Shown here piece after piece: positions 39,718 through 48,559 of a stretch of DNA of 51,202 bases. How positions within the stretch are numbered: the stretch's first letter is position 1; every line of letters begins with the position of its first letter. Position numbers and translations under genes: made by a program. Source of the DNA: Novosphingobium capsulatum (GTDB lineage Bacteria; Pseudomonadota; Alphaproteobacteria; Sphingomonadales; Sphingomonadaceae); NCBI GenBank assembly GCA_015661825.1, contig DQVI01000032.1:1-51202 (forward strand). The letters are read 5' to 3'. The notes beneath the pieces were generated by a model, which had not been told where the DNA came from, searched no databases, and saw only the letters and a program-made list of their open reading frames with translations.

Positions 39718-40356
39718 GTGGAGTTCGATTTTTCTGTCCTGTCCGGGGCGGACCGCTACAAGCTGATGAGCGCCTCGATCACGCCGCGCCCGATTGCCTG
39801 GATCACCAGTCTGTCGCGGCAGGGGGCGTGCAATACCGCGCCCTTCAGCTTCTTCAACATGGTCTCGGCCGATCCGCCGCTTCTGGCCATGGGGCTGATG
39901 CGCCGCCCGGATGGCACCCACAAGGACACCGCCGCCAACATTCTCGAAACCGGGGAATTCGTCGTCCACCTGGTGTCGCAGGCCGATGCCCCGCTGATGA
40001 ATTTCACCGCCATCGATGCCCCGCCCGGCTTTGACGAGGCGGCCCATGCCGGGCTCGATCTGGTGCCCTCCAGCCTCGTGGCGCCCCCGCGCATCGCCAG
40101 CGCGCCGGTGGCCATGGAGTGCAGGCTGTTCCAGGCGACCGAGGCGGGCAAGACCACGGTGGTTCTGGGGCAAGTGCTCCGTTTCCATATCGCCGACCGC
40201 TTTGTCGATCCCGCGCGCCTTCATGTCGATACGATGGCGATGGATCTGGTGGCGCGGATGCACGGGCGCGGCTGGTATGCCCGGAACGACGCCTCGCTCC
40301 AGTTCGAGCGGCCCGACTTCGCGGCGTGGCAGGCCGGGCATCCCTCCGGGGAATGA
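39718..40356 (+). CDS. Flavin reductase-like (FMN-binding split barrel) protein
   Basis: A 212-residue cytosolic protein of the flavin-reductase-like domain family (PF01613-type), which binds FMN and may act as NAD(P)H:flavin oxidoreductase. Key blocks are YKLMSASITPRPIAWITSLS, NTAPFSFFNMVSADPPLLAMG, GEFVVHLVSQADAPLMN and VVLGQVLRFHIAD. The start is GTG at 39718 with GGAGG ten bases upstream; a longer reading from 39598 has Cys- and Pro-rich sequence that does not match the family. It lies between the TonB receptor (144 bases before) and the pirin gene (49 bases after). Confidence 0.9.
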   Translation: MEFDFSVLSGADRYKLMSASITPRPIAWITSLSRQGACNTAPFSFFNMVSADPPLLAMGLMRRPDGTHKDTAANILETGEFVVHLVSQADAPLMNFTAIDAPPGFDEAAHAGLDLVPSSLVAPPRIASAPVAMECRLFQATEAGKTTVVLGQVLRFHIADRFVDPARLHVDTMAMDLVARMHGRGWYARNDASLQFERPDFAAWQAGHPSGE

Positions 40357-40405
40357 GCCGTTGTCATCGGATGCTTCATTGAAACAAGGTCATACCGCCT
40401 CCCTC

Positions 40406-41263
40406 ATGGATATTCCCTGCACAATCCACCGGCTGCATCCGGCCCTGCGTGACGACATCGGCGATCTGGTCACCCATCGCCCGTTGCCCGGACCGGCCCT
40501 GCCCAATCTGGGGGCGTTCCTGTTCCTCAACCACCATGGGCCGCAGGTCTATGGCGCGCCCAACCGGGGGCTGCCGTTCGGGCCGCATCCCCATCGCGGT
40601 TTCGAGACGGTGACCTTCATTCTCGAAGGCGAACTGACCCACCGCGATACCGGCGGCCACGAAAGCACGATTTATGCGGGCGGCGTCCAGTGGATGACGG
40701 CGGGAAGCGGACTGATCCATGCCGAGATCTCGTCGGAGGACTTCAAGCGCAAGGGCGGCCCGCTCGAAATCCTGCAACTCTGGGTGAACCTGCCCGCGCG
40801 CCTCAAGATGACCACGCCGCGCTATGTCGGGGTTCAGGCCGATCAGGTGCCCGTTCTTGTCGAGGATGAGGGGCGGGCGAAAGTCCATCTCGTGTCCGGC
40901 ACGCGCGGCGGGATGACGGGGCCGGTGGATTCGCTGACCGGCGTGTTCATGACGTTTGCGTCCATCGCGGCGGGCGGGAGGCTCGTGTTTGAAGGGCTCG
41001 CCGGGCGTGATGTGTTTTTCTACGTCGTATCGGGCGAGGTCGTGGTTGAGGGCGAGAGCGCGCGTGCGTTCCACCTCGTCGAACTGACGCCGGGCGCACA
41101 GGTCACGATTGCTGCGCAGAAGGACAGCGTGATCCTGTTCGGCCACGCCGCGCCCATCGCCGAGCCGATCGTGTCGCATGGGCCGTTCGTGATGAACACG
41201 GTCGGGGAAATTCACCAGGCTTACGCCGATTTTCGCGCTGGCGCCTTCGGGGTGATGGACTGA
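40406..41263 (+). CDS. Pirin family protein
   Basis: A 285-residue bicupin of the pirin family, in some members a quercetinase or redox-sensing regulator. ATG 40406 gives MDIPCTIHRLHPALRDD. The N-terminal cupin keeps the metal-binding pattern FGPHPHRGFETVTFILEGELTHRD, shown here by its key run GPHPHRGFETVTFILEGE, with two His, a third His and Glu as ligands, plus GGVQWMTAGSGLIHAE. The C-terminal cupin is also recognisable (GAQVTIAAQKDSVILFGHAAP). It probably shares a transcript with the flavin reductase. Substrate unknown. Confidence 0.92.
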   Translation: MDIPCTIHRLHPALRDDIGDLVTHRPLPGPALPNLGAFLFLNHHGPQVYGAPNRGLPFGPHPHRGFETVTFILEGELTHRDTGGHESTIYAGGVQWMTAGSGLIHAEISSEDFKRKGGPLEILQLWVNLPARLKMTTPRYVGVQADQVPVLVEDEGRAKVHLVSGTRGGMTGPVDSLTGVFMTFASIAAGGRLVFEGLAGRDVFFYVVSGEVVVEGESARAFHLVELTPGAQVTIAAQKDSVILFGHAAPIAEPIVSHGPFVMNTVGEIHQAYADFRAGAFGVMD

Positions 41264-41402
41264 ACCGCCGGAGTGAACCGGGAACTGGCGCGATTCAAGC
41301 CGGAGGGAGGCAGGCGAGGGGCCGGTCGTTGACGGATCCCAATGTTTTGTCCGTTTCGGATGTACATTTACAGTTTCAATGCAGGGCAATGGAGATGCTG
41401 CA

Positions 41403-42428
41403 ATGACGAAGATGATGAAAGCCGCGGTGGCGCACGAATTCGGCAAGCCGCTGGTGATCGAGGAAGTGCCCGTGCCCACCCCGGGCCCCGGACAGATCCT
41501 GGTCAAGATCGCGACGTGCGGCGTCTGCCATACCGACCTTCACGCCATTCATGGCGACTGGCCGGTCAAGCCCAAGCCGCCGTTCATTCCCGGCCATGAA
41601 GGCATCGGCCATGTCGTGGCGTTGGGCGCCGGCGTGACCAACGTCAAGGAAGGCGATCTGGTCGGCGTTCCCTGGCTGCACTCGGCCTGCGGCCACTGCA
41701 CGCACTGCCTGGGCGGCTGGGAAACCCTGTGCCACGAGCAGGAAAACTCGGGCTATTCGGTCAACGGCGGTTTCGCCGAATATGCGCTGGCGGCGGCGGA
41801 CTATGTCGGTCACGTTCCCGCAGGGCTCGATCTGGTCGAAGTCGCGCCGATCCTGTGCGCGGGCGTGACCGTCTACAAGGGCCTCAAGGTCACCGACACC
41901 AAGCCGGGTGACTGGGTGGCGATCTCGGGCATCGGCGGCCTCGGGCACCTCGCGGTGCAATATGCCAAGGCCATGGGCCGCAAGGTGATCGCGGTCGATG
42001 TCGACGATGCCAAGCTCGAGCTGGCGACGCGTCTGGGCGCTGAACTGACCGTCAACCCGCTCAAGGAAAATCCGGCGGCCTTCGTGCAGGCCCATTGCGG
42101 CGGCGCGCAGGGCGTGCTGGTGACGGCGGTTTCGCCCAAGGCCTTCGAGCAGGCGCTGGGCATGGCCGCGCGCGGTGGCACCGTGGCGCTCAACGGTCTG
42201 CCGCCGGGCGATTTCCCGCTGTCGATCTTCGACACCGTGCTCAACGGCATCACCGTGCGCGGCTCGATCGTGGGCACACGCCTTGACCTCCAGGAATCGC
42301 TGGCTTTCGCGGCGGACGGCAAGGTCCACGCGACGGTCGAGACCGCCCGCCTCGAAGACATCAACGAAGTGTTCGAGCGCATGGAAAAGGGCCAGATCGA
42401 AGGTCGCGTGGTTCTCGACCTCCGGTAA
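41403..42428 (+). CDS. adhP: Zinc-dependent alcohol dehydrogenase, AdhP type
   Basis: NAD-dependent alcohol/aldehyde interconversion in the cytosol. The 341-residue medium-chain dehydrogenase has catalytic zinc ligands in [15 protein letters not shown] and [10 protein letters not shown], the structural-zinc cysteines in [20 protein letters not shown], and the Rossmann motif [15 protein letters not shown] with Asp after [11 protein letters not shown] 41403 has GGAG eight bases upstream. Closest to the propanol-preferring/ethanol AdhP group. It is separated from the hydrogenase genes by a terminator, so a link with them is not indicated. Confidence 0.95.
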   Translation: MTKMMKAAVAHEFGKPLVIEEVPVPTPGPGQILVKIATCGVCHTDLHAIHGDWPVKPKPPFIPGHEGIGHVVALGAGVTNVKEGDLVGVPWLHSACGHCTHCLGGWETLCHEQENSGYSVNGGFAEYALAAADYVGHVPAGLDLVEVAPILCAGVTVYKGLKVTDTKPGDWVAISGIGGLGHLAVQYAKAMGRKVIAVDVDDAKLELATRLGAELTVNPLKENPAAFVQAHCGGAQGVLVTAVSPKAFEQALGMAARGGTVALNGLPPGDFPLSIFDTVLNGITVRGSIVGTRLDLQESLAFAADGKVHATVETARLEDINEVFERMEKGQIEGRVVLDLR

Positions 42429-42481
42429 CCCCGGTGCGGGGGGCGTGCCGGTCCTGACCGGTGCGCCCCTGCTCCGTCATC

Positions 42482-42523
42482 AAAAAGAGCGCGTTCCCCT
42501 GCGATGGGGAACGCGCTCTTTTT
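42482..42523. terminator. Strong terminator after adhP
   Basis: A perfect 18-base inverted repeat (42482-42499 and 42506-42523) with a six-base loop carries A5/T5 ends. It insulates adhP from the hydrogenase operon. The next 294 bases up to hupS hold only control elements. Confidence 0.95.
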
Positions 42524-42553
42524 GCATGGAGGGGCCAGGGGTCTGTTTTGGAG

Positions 42554-42567
42554 CGCCAGTTTTGGCG
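42554..42567. promoter_or_regulatory. Possible upstream activator site for the hupS promoter
   Basis: CGCCA-GTTT-TGGCG is a short inverted repeat about 160-170 bases before the sigma-54 promoter, the distance expected for an NtrC-class activator such as HupR/HoxA. The match is short, so this is a weak candidate. Confidence 0.3.
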
Positions 42568-42654
42568 GGTCCGGTCGCGTTTGCAACGGGCCGGTCACGG
42601 TCTTTCCGGGGGTGGGCGCACTGGGAGCCGGGCATGGAAGGTTGCTTGCTGGTG

Positions 42655-42664
42655 GTGGAAGGAA
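42655..42664 (+). promoter_or_regulatory. Ten-base motif shared with the hupD promoter region
   Basis: GTGGAAGGAA occurs here, about 62 bases before the -24 element of the hupS promoter. The same ten bases occur at 47280-47289, about 71 bases before the hupD promoter. It may be part of a common activator site. Confidence 0.35.
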
Positions 42665-42725
42665 GGTGATCAACTGAGAGTGTTTTGCAACAGCGCATCG
42701 GCCAAGTTCCGGGCTTGGGCGCATC

Positions 42726-42742
42726 TGGCACGGCAATTGCTT
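42726..42742 (+). promoter_or_regulatory. Sigma-54 promoter for hupSLEC
   Basis: TGGCACGGCAATTGCTT matches the sigma-54 consensus TGGCACG-N4-TTGCW at every position, with GG at 42727-42728 and GC at 42739-42740, exactly ten bases apart. Transcription would start near 42752, giving a leader of about 66 bases before hupS. Such promoters need an NtrC-class activator, HupR or HoxA in known uptake-hydrogenase loci; that gene is not in the window. Confidence 0.9.
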
Positions 42743-42817
42743 TGACTTCTGTCAATCGAAGACATGGAGCGGGCCGCCAATCCTCCCCCGAGGCCCGCCG
42801 TGCGAGGAAAGGTACGC

Positions 42818-43969
42818 ATGGCCACCGAGACATTCTATGACGTGATGCGCCGACAGGGCATCACCCGGCGCAGCTTCACCAAATTCTGTAGCCTGACCGC
42901 CGCGGCGCTTGGCCTGCCGCCCGCCTATGCCGCCGAAATCCAGAATGCGATGGAGACCAAGCCGCGCATTCCCGTGCTGTGGATGCACGGTCTGGAATGC
43001 ACGTGCTGCTCGGAAAGCTTCATCCGTTCGGGCCATCCGCTGGCCAAGGACGTGATCCTTTCGATGATCTCGCTCGACTATGACGACACGCTGATGGCCG
43101 CCGCCGGCCATCAGGCCGAAGCCATCGTCAAGGAAACCATCGAGAAGTACGATGGCAACTTCATCCTCGCGGTCGAGGGCAATCCGCCGCTCAACCAGGA
43201 AGGCATGAGCTGCATCATCGGCGGGCGTCCGTTCCTTGAGCAGCTCAAGGAAGCCGCCGACCACTGCAAGGCGATCATCAGCTGGGGCTCGTGCGCGAGC
43301 TGGGGCTGCGTTCAGGCCGCGCGGCCCAATCCCACGCAGGCCACCCCGATCCACAAGGTGCCCGGCCTTCCGGCCAAGCCGATCATCAAGGTGCCCGGCT
43401 GCCCGCCGATCGCCGAAGTGATGACCGCGGTCATCGCCTATATCCTCACTTTCGAGCGCTTCCCCGAGCTGGACCTTCAGGGGCGCCCCAAGATGTTCTA
43501 TTCGCAGCGCATTCACGACAAGTGCTATCGCCGCCCGCACTTCGACGCGGGCCAGTTCGTCGAGCACTTCGACGACGAGGGCGCGCGCAAGGGCTATTGC
43601 CTCTACAAGGTCGGCTGCAAGGGCCCGACGACCTACAACGCCTGCTCGACGGTGCGCTGGAACGGCGGCCTCTCGTTCCCGATCCAGGCCGGGCACCCGT
43701 GCATCGGCTGCTCGGAAGACGGCTTCTGGGACAAGGGCTCGTTCTACAACCGCCTCGAAACCGTCTCGGGCTTCGGCATCGAGGGCAATGCCGACACCAT
43801 CGGTGTCGCGGCGGCCGGTACGGTGGGTCTGGCCACGGCCGCCCATGCTGCCGTCACGGCGGTCAAGCACGCGCGCGAAAATGCCGCGGCCCGCAACATG
43901 ACGCCTCCCGCCGCCGATGATGCGGCCCATGAGGGCACGAAAACCCACGATTTCGAGGGACAGGACTGA
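42818..43969 (+). CDS. hupS: Uptake [NiFe]-hydrogenase small subunit, oxygen-tolerant type
   Basis: Iron-sulfur subunit that carries electrons from the active site toward the membrane. The 383-residue precursor starts at ATG 42818 with GAGGAAAGG upstream and has a Tat signal (TRRSFTKF, residues 16-23). Proximal-cluster ligands are Cys61, Cys64, Cys159 and Cys195, plus extra Cys63 and Cys164 (motifs ECTCCSES and GSCASWGC). These two extra residues are the mark of the [4Fe-3S] cluster of oxygen-tolerant group 1d enzymes. Distal (His233, Cys236, Cys261, Cys267) and medial (Cys276, Cys295, Cys298) sites are present. A mildly hydrophobic helix at about 327-348 is the C-terminal membrane anchor. 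The stop overlaps hupL by TGATG. Confidence 0.97.
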   Translation: MATETFYDVMRRQGITRRSFTKFCSLTAAALGLPPAYAAEIQNAMETKPRIPVLWMHGLECTCCSESFIRSGHPLAKDVILSMISLDYDDTLMAAAGHQAEAIVKETIEKYDGNFILAVEGNPPLNQEGMSCIIGGRPFLEQLKEAADHCKAIISWGSCASWGCVQAARPNPTQATPIHKVPGLPAKPIIKVPGCPPIAEVMTAVIAYILTFERFPELDLQGRPKMFYSQRIHDKCYRRPHFDAGQFVEHFDDEGARKGYCLYKVGCKGPTTYNACSTVRWNGGLSFPIQAGHPCIGCSEDGFWDKGSFYNRLETVSGFGIEGNADTIGVAAAGTVGLATAAHAAVTAVKHARENAAARNMTPPAADDAAHEGTKTHDFEGQD

Positions 43970-45768
43970 TGACGACGCTTGCCACCCCCAACGGCTTTAC
44001 CCTCGACAACGGCGGCAAACGACTGGTCATCGATCCGGTCACCCGCATCGAGGGGCACATGCGCTGCGAAGTCAACATCGACAGCAGCAACATCATCCGC
44101 AACGCCGTTTCGACCGGCACGATGTGGCGCGGGCTTGAGGTGATCCTCAAGGGCCGCGACCCGCGCGACGCCTGGGCTTTCGTCCAGCGCATCTGCGGCG
44201 TGTGCACCGGCACCCACGCGCTCACCAGCGTCCGTGCGGTCGAAAACGCGCTCAAGATCGACATTCCCGAGAACGCGAACTCGATCCGCAACATCATGCA
44301 GCTTTCGCTTCAGGTGCATGACCACCTGGTGCACTTCTACCACCTCCACGCGCTCGACTGGGTGAACCCGGTCAACGCGCTCAAGGCCGATCCCAAGGCG
44401 ACCAGCGTTCTCCAGCAGAGCGTCTCGCCCTCGCACCCCAATTCGTCGCCCGGCTATTTCCGCGACGTGCAGACGCGCCTGCGCAAGTTCGTCGAAAGCG
44501 GCCAGCTTGGGCCCTTCAAGAACGGTTACTGGACCAACCCGGCCTACAAGCTTCCCCCCGAAGCCGACCTCATGGCCGTCACGCACTATCTTGAAGCGCT
44601 CGATTTCCAGAAGGAAATCATGCGCGTGCGTACGATCTTCGGCGGCAAGGACATCCACCCCAACTGGCTGGTGGGCGGGGTTCCCTGTGCCATCAACATC
44701 GATGGCGACATGGCGGCAGGCGCGCCGATCAACATGGCCAGCCTCGACTACGTGATCTCGATCACCCAGCGCTGCATCGACTTCGTGAAGAACGTCTATG
44801 TGCCCGACGTGATCGCCATCGGCGGGTTCTACAAGGACTGGCTCTATGGCGGCGGCATCGCCAACAAGTCGCTGATGGCCTATGGCTGCATTCCCGACAA
44901 GGCCAACGACTACAGCCCGTCGAACCTGTTGATGCCGCACGGCGCGATCATCAATGGCAAGCTGTCCGAGATCCACCCGGTCGATCTCGCCGATCCCGAG
45001 CAGATCCAGGAATTCGTGCCGCACAGCTGGTATAAGTACGAGGACGAGAGCAAGGGCCTCCACCCGTGGGATGGCGTGACCGAGCCGCACTACGAACTGG
45101 GCAAGAACGCCAAGGGCACCTCCACCCGCATCGAGGAACTCGACGAAAGCGCCAAGTACAGCTGGATCAAGGCCCCGCGCTGGCGCGGCCATGCGATGGA
45201 AGTGGGGCCGCTCGCGCGCTACATCATCGGCTACCAGCAGGGCCGCGAGGACATCAAGGAGCAGGTCGATGGCCTGCTGCGCGCGCTCGACGTGCCGATG
45301 GAAGCGATGTTCTCGACGCTGGGCCGCACCGCTGCGCGCGCGCTTGAGGCGCAGTGGGCTGCCGAGACGCAGAAGTACTTCCTCGACAAGCTGATCGCCA
45401 ACATCAAGGCGGGCGACACGGCGACGGCCAACACCGCCAAGTTCGATCCCTCGACCTGGCCCGACGAAGTCAAGGGCGTGGGCTTCTCCGAAGCGCCGCG
45501 CGGTGCGCTCGCCCACTGGATCCGCATCAAGAAGGGCAAGATCGACAACTACCAGTGCGTCGTGCCCAGCACCTGGAACGGATCGCCGCGTGACAACCAG
45601 GGCAACATCGGGGCTTTCGAGGCCTCGCTGCTCAACACCAAGGTGGAGCGCGCCGAAGAGCCGGTCGAAATCCTGCGCACGCTGCACAGCTTCGACCCGT
45701 GCCTGGCCTGTTCGACCCATGTGATGGGGCCGGACGGCAAGGAACTGGCCGAAGTCAAAGTGCGCTGA
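43969..45768 (+). CDS. hupL: Uptake [NiFe]-hydrogenase large subunit
   Basis: Catalytic subunit oxidising H2 at a NiFe(CN)2CO centre. The 599-residue precursor has the L1 motif [11 protein letters not shown] (Cys76, Cys79) and the L2 motif DPCLACSTH (Cys578, Cys581), which together hold the nickel-iron site. Cleavage after His584 by the HupD protease would remove 15 residues. [16 protein letters not shown] N-terminal sequence (here [15 protein letters not shown]) is present. It has no signal of its own and travels with HupS through Tat. The start ATG overlaps the hupS stop. Confidence 0.98.
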   Translation: MTTLATPNGFTLDNGGKRLVIDPVTRIEGHMRCEVNIDSSNIIRNAVSTGTMWRGLEVILKGRDPRDAWAFVQRICGVCTGTHALTSVRAVENALKIDIPENANSIRNIMQLSLQVHDHLVHFYHLHALDWVNPVNALKADPKATSVLQQSVSPSHPNSSPGYFRDVQTRLRKFVESGQLGPFKNGYWTNPAYKLPPEADLMAVTHYLEALDFQKEIMRVRTIFGGKDIHPNWLVGGVPCAINIDGDMAAGAPINMASLDYVISITQRCIDFVKNVYVPDVIAIGGFYKDWLYGGGIANKSLMAYGCIPDKANDYSPSNLLMPHGAIINGKLSEIHPVDLADPEQIQEFVPHSWYKYEDESKGLHPWDGVTEPHYELGKNAKGTSTRIEELDESAKYSWIKAPRWRGHAMEVGPLARYIIGYQQGREDIKEQVDGLLRALDVPMEAMFSTLGRTAARALEAQWAAETQKYFLDKLIANIKAGDTATANTAKFDPSTWPDEVKGVGFSEAPRGALAHWIRIKKGKIDNYQCVVPSTWNGSPRDNQGNIGAFEASLLNTKVERAEEPVEILRTLHSFDPCLACSTHVMGPDGKELAEVKVR

Positions 45769-45804
45769 GCGGTGGTGTCGCAAGACGCCAAGGGAGTTTG
45801 AGAT

Positions 45805-46374
45805 ATGCGTAAGTTTTCCAAGATGATGATCGCAGCGCCGGCCCTGCTGGCCAGCGCCACGCCCGCGCTCGCGCACCCCGGCCACGACGACGGCACGCTG
45901 CTGTCGGGCCTGATCCATCCGTTCACCGGGGTCGACCATCTGGCCGCGATGGTCGCCGTGGGCCTTTGGGCTGCCACGCGCTCGTCGCGTCAGGCCTGGC
46001 AGGCGCCGGTGGCCTTCATGGCGGCGCTCGCCGCCGGGGCTGGCCTTGGTGTCGCCGTCGGGGCGGTACCGGGTCTGGAAACCATGGTGGCCGCTTCCGT
46101 GCTGATCCTGGGGGCCATGCTGGTCATGGCCGCGCAACTGCCCTCGCGCCTTGCGCTGGGGCTGATCGCGGCAACGGGCCTGCTCCATGGCATGGCCCAC
46201 GGGGTTGAGGCGACCGGTTCGCTGCCGGCCTATTTTGCCGGTTTCCTGGCTTCTTCGGCGCTGCTCCATGCTGCCGGTTGGCTGGCTGGCCGCAGCATTT
46301 TCGCGCGCGCGCAGGGCCGTGTGGTGGCGGGCCTCGCGCTCGGTGCGACCGGGCTTGCGCTGCTCGCAGCCTGA
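45805..46374 (+). CDS. hupE: HupE/UreJ-family nickel permease-like protein
   Basis: A 189-residue integral membrane protein of the HupE/UreJ family, implicated in nickel (or cobalt) supply. An N-terminal signal-like helix is followed by HPGHDDG and HPFTGVDHLAAMVAVG, the family metal-binding signature, and several hydrophobic helices with HGMAHGVEATG. ATG 45805 follows GGGAG by about eight bases. It is the third gene of the hupSLEC operon, 36 bases after hupL, which supports nickel delivery to this hydrogenase. Confidence 0.92.
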   Translation: MRKFSKMMIAAPALLASATPALAHPGHDDGTLLSGLIHPFTGVDHLAAMVAVGLWAATRSSRQAWQAPVAFMAALAAGAGLGVAVGAVPGLETMVAASVLILGAMLVMAAQLPSRLALGLIAATGLLHGMAHGVEATGSLPAYFAGFLASSALLHAAGWLAGRSIFARAQGRVVAGLALGATGLALLAA

Positions 46375-46389
46375 TCCGGGGAGGGCGTG

Positions 46390-47115
46390 ATGGCCAAGCG
46401 TTTCATCAAATCCTCAAAAATCGACGCGGAAATAACCCGTGACGGCATGGTCTATGTCTACGAGGCGCCCGTGCGCGCCTGGCACTGGATCAATGCCACG
46501 GCGATCGTCGGGCTGTTCCTGACCGGCTACCTGATCGGATCGCCGCCTCCGGCGCTGACGGGGGAGCCTTCGGCGCACTACCTGTTCGGCTGGATCCGTT
46601 TCATCCACTTTGCCTGCGGCCAGATCATGGCGGTGGGGATCCTGTTCCGGCTCTACTGGAGCTTCGTGGGCAACTATTTCTCGCGCGAAATCATCCGCCC
46701 GCCGTTTTTCTCGCGCAAGTTCTGGCGCGGGGTCTGGCTTGAGTCGGTGAGTTACCTCAAGGCCGAGCATTCGCCCCGCCGCTATATCGGGCACAACCCG
46801 CTGGCGATCATCTCGATGCACGTGATGTTCATGTGGGTCGTGATCTTCATGATCATCACCGGCTTTGCCCTCTATGGCGAGGGGGAAGGCGCTGGCTGGA
46901 TCCACACCGTCTTCACCGGGCCAGTGCTGTTGCTGGTTGGCGGCAACAGCTTCACCATCCACACTTTGCACCATTTCGGCATGTGGGCGATGGTGATCTT
47001 CGTGCTGATGCACATCTACGCCGCCGTGCGCGAGGACATTCTCTCGCGCGAGGCGATCATCACCTCGATGATCTCGGGCTGGCGCAAGAACCGCAAGGTC
47101 ACGCCGATCGACTGA
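46390..47115 (+). CDS. hupC: Hydrogenase cytochrome b subunit
   Basis: Membrane di-heme cytochrome b that takes electrons from HupS and reduces quinone. The 241-residue protein has about four transmembrane helices with candidate heme ligands His32 (VRAWHWINA), His73 (RFIHFACGQ), His194/His195 (TLHHFGMW) and His208 (LMHIYAAVREDI). ATG 46390 has GGAGGG about six bases upstream; a GTG at 46387 lies inside that spacing. It closes the first operon, with the terminator at 47164-47190 after it. Equivalent to HyaC/HupZ/HoxZ. Confidence 0.95.
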   Translation: MAKRFIKSSKIDAEITRDGMVYVYEAPVRAWHWINATAIVGLFLTGYLIGSPPPALTGEPSAHYLFGWIRFIHFACGQIMAVGILFRLYWSFVGNYFSREIIRPPFFSRKFWRGVWLESVSYLKAEHSPRRYIGHNPLAIISMHVMFMWVVIFMIITGFALYGEGEGAGWIHTVFTGPVLLLVGGNSFTIHTLHHFGMWAMVIFVLMHIYAAVREDILSREAIITSMISGWRKNRKVTPID

Positions 47116-47163
47116 TCGACTTGCGCGCGCCCCCCTGTACCGAATGGGGCGGGATGTGGAAGG

Positions 47164-47190
47164 AGGGGAGCCGTCAGGCTCCCCTTTTTT
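47164..47190 (+). terminator. Terminator of hupSLEC
   Basis: AGGGGAGCC/GGCTCCCCT with a four-base GTCA loop is followed by further T residues. It separates the two hup operons, 49 bases after hupC. Confidence 0.85.
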
Positions 47191-47200
47191 GTGCCGAACT

Positions 47201-47239
47201 GGAAATAAGGTTTCCATTATTTCTTTCCATGGTGGAAAG
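47201..47239. promoter_or_regulatory. Clustered TTTCCA/TGGAAA palindromes, candidate activator sites for the hupD promoter
   Basis: GGAAA-TAAGG-TTTCC (47201-47215) and the perfect CTTTCCA-TGG-TGGAAAG (47223-47239) lie side by side 120-160 bases before the sigma-54 promoter. That is where an NtrC-class hexamer would bind. TTTCCA and TGGAA half-sites recur at 47280-47286 and near 47318. The region is AT-richer than its surroundings. Confidence 0.55.
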
Positions 47240-47358
47240 TATGTGATCATATTAGCGATGGGGTAATGGCCTGCACAGAGTGGAAGGAAAACGTGCAGTG
47301 CCGATGGATGCTCTGTTTCCACCTGCCTGATCCGGTGTTTTTCGGCGTGGGGCTGATT

Positions 47359-47375
47359 TGGCATCGCCCTTGCTT
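47359..47375 (+). promoter_or_regulatory. Sigma-54 promoter for hupDFGHIJK
   Basis: TGGCATCGCCCTTGCTT fits the -24/-12 consensus with one change (TGGCAT for TGGCAC). GG at 47360-47361 and GC at 47372-47373 are ten bases apart. Transcription would start near 47385, about 100 bases before hupD. The rest of the 371-base gap between hupC and hupD holds the terminator and palindromes already listed and no convincing gene. Confidence 0.85.
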
Positions 47376-47486
47376 ACCTCTCTTGCCGATCATGCCCTTT
47401 CCCGAAAGGGGCGCAAGACAGACCCGACCTCCCGGCCCGTTCCTTCCGCGCGCCGCAAAGGGGGCGGGCTGGGGAGCAAAAGACCG

Positions 47487-48230
47487 ATGCAAGCGACACT
47501 GCCCCATGAACGGCCCCCTGAACGGCCTGATGCACGGCCCAGCGTGCTGATTCTGGGTATTGGCAATCTTTTGTGGGCCGACGAGGGCTTTGGCGTCCGC
47601 GCGGTCGAGCATCTCCACCGCTACTGGTCGTTCGATGACAATGTGCGGCTCGCCGATGGCGGCACGCAGGGCATCTACCTCGTGCAGGACATTCGCGACG
47701 CGGACATGCTCGTGGTCTTCGATGCGGTCGACTATGGCCTGCCGCCCGCCACGCTCAAGCTGGTCGAGGGCGCGGACGTGCCCAGCTTCATGGGCGCCAA
47801 GAAGGTCTCTCTCCACCAGACGGGCTTCCAGGAAGTTCTGGCCATGGCCGAGATGATGGGCGAGGCGCCCGAGGAACTTTTGCTCGTGGGTGTCCAGCCC
47901 GAGGAGATCGAGGACTTCGGCGGCTCGCTGCGCGATACGGTCAAGGCCAAGATGGACGTGGCGATTGCTGCCGCGCTCGACTGGCTGGCCGCGCGCGGGG
48001 TCCATGCCACCTTGCGTGCGGAGCCCCTCGCGCCCGAACAGGGGCTGGGCAGCCTCGAAATGGTGATCGAGCGCTATGAGGAAGAGCGCCCCGACGACGC
48101 GGTGGCGCCGCGTCTGGGGGATACCCGCGTGCTCGAAGGCGACCAGTGGGCCGGCCCGCCCAGCGCCGAGGCGCACGAGGCCGAGTTGCGCGCGATTCTG
48201 GGCGGCCCCAATTTGCGGGTCATGCTCTGA
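47487..48230 (+). CDS. hupD: Hydrogenase maturation protease HupD, with C-terminal extension
   Basis: Nickel-checking endopeptidase that removes the C-terminal tail of HupL. The 247-residue protein has the three nickel ligands spaced exactly as in HybD: Glu33 (LLWADEGFGVRAVE), Asp79 (VVFDAVDYGLPP) and His110 (KVSLHQTGFQEV). The usual HupD length is about 195 residues; here about 50 extra residues follow (from roughly 195), acidic and Pro-rich, ending GGPNLRVML. ATG 47487 has GGGGAG about 12 bases upstream; an in-frame extension to 47358 is not family-like and overlaps the promoter. Its stop overlaps hupF by TGATG. Confidence 0.95.
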   Translation: MQATLPHERPPERPDARPSVLILGIGNLLWADEGFGVRAVEHLHRYWSFDDNVRLADGGTQGIYLVQDIRDADMLVVFDAVDYGLPPATLKLVEGADVPSFMGAKKVSLHQTGFQEVLAMAEMMGEAPEELLLVGVQPEEIEDFGGSLRDTVKAKMDVAIAAALDWLAARGVHATLRAEPLAPEQGLGSLEMVIERYEEERPDDAVAPRLGDTRVLEGDQWAGPPSAEAHEAELRAILGGPNLRVML

Positions 48231-48559
48231 TGTGCGTGGGGCTGCCCATGCAGGTGGTCGAGATGGGGAGCGGCGTGGCGCTGTGCCGCAACCCTTGCGA
48301 CCCTGACGGCCCGCTGCACCATATCGACATGGCGCTGGTGGGCACCGTGGCGCCGGGCACCTGGCTGATGACCTTCCTCGACGCCGCGCGCGAGGCGATG
48401 GACGAGGAAAGCGCGCTTCAGGCCGTTTCTGCCGTCCGTGCGCTCGATGCTTTGCTGCGCGGCGAACCGGTCGATCTCGACGCCGCCTTTGCTGACCTGC
48501 TCGCCCGCGAGCCCCATCTTCCCGACCATTTGCTACCCTTCCCGGAGCCGACCCGATGA
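48230..48559 (+). CDS. hupF: Hydrogenase assembly chaperone HupF (HypC/HupF family)
   Basis: A 109-residue HypC-like chaperone. It begins MCVGLPMQVVEMG with the functional Cys2, which holds the Fe(CN)2CO fragment or HupL during assembly. The C-terminal half is longer than HypC, as in HupF proteins thought to protect HupL under oxygen. The ATG overlaps the hupD stop. The stop overlaps hupG by ATGA. It cannot replace a true HypC by itself; the hyp genes are not in the window. Confidence 0.92.
   Translation: MCVGLPMQVVEMGSGVALCRNPCDPDGPLHHIDMALVGTVAPGTWLMTFLDAAREAMDEESALQAVSAVRALDALLRGEPVDLDAAFADLLAREPHLPDHLLPFPEPTR

Noticed and set aside
43744..46269. An 841-codon open frame antisense to hupS-hupL-hupE
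   Set aside because: It mirrors the codon bias of the hydrogenase genes and has no signal, motif or ribosome site of its own.
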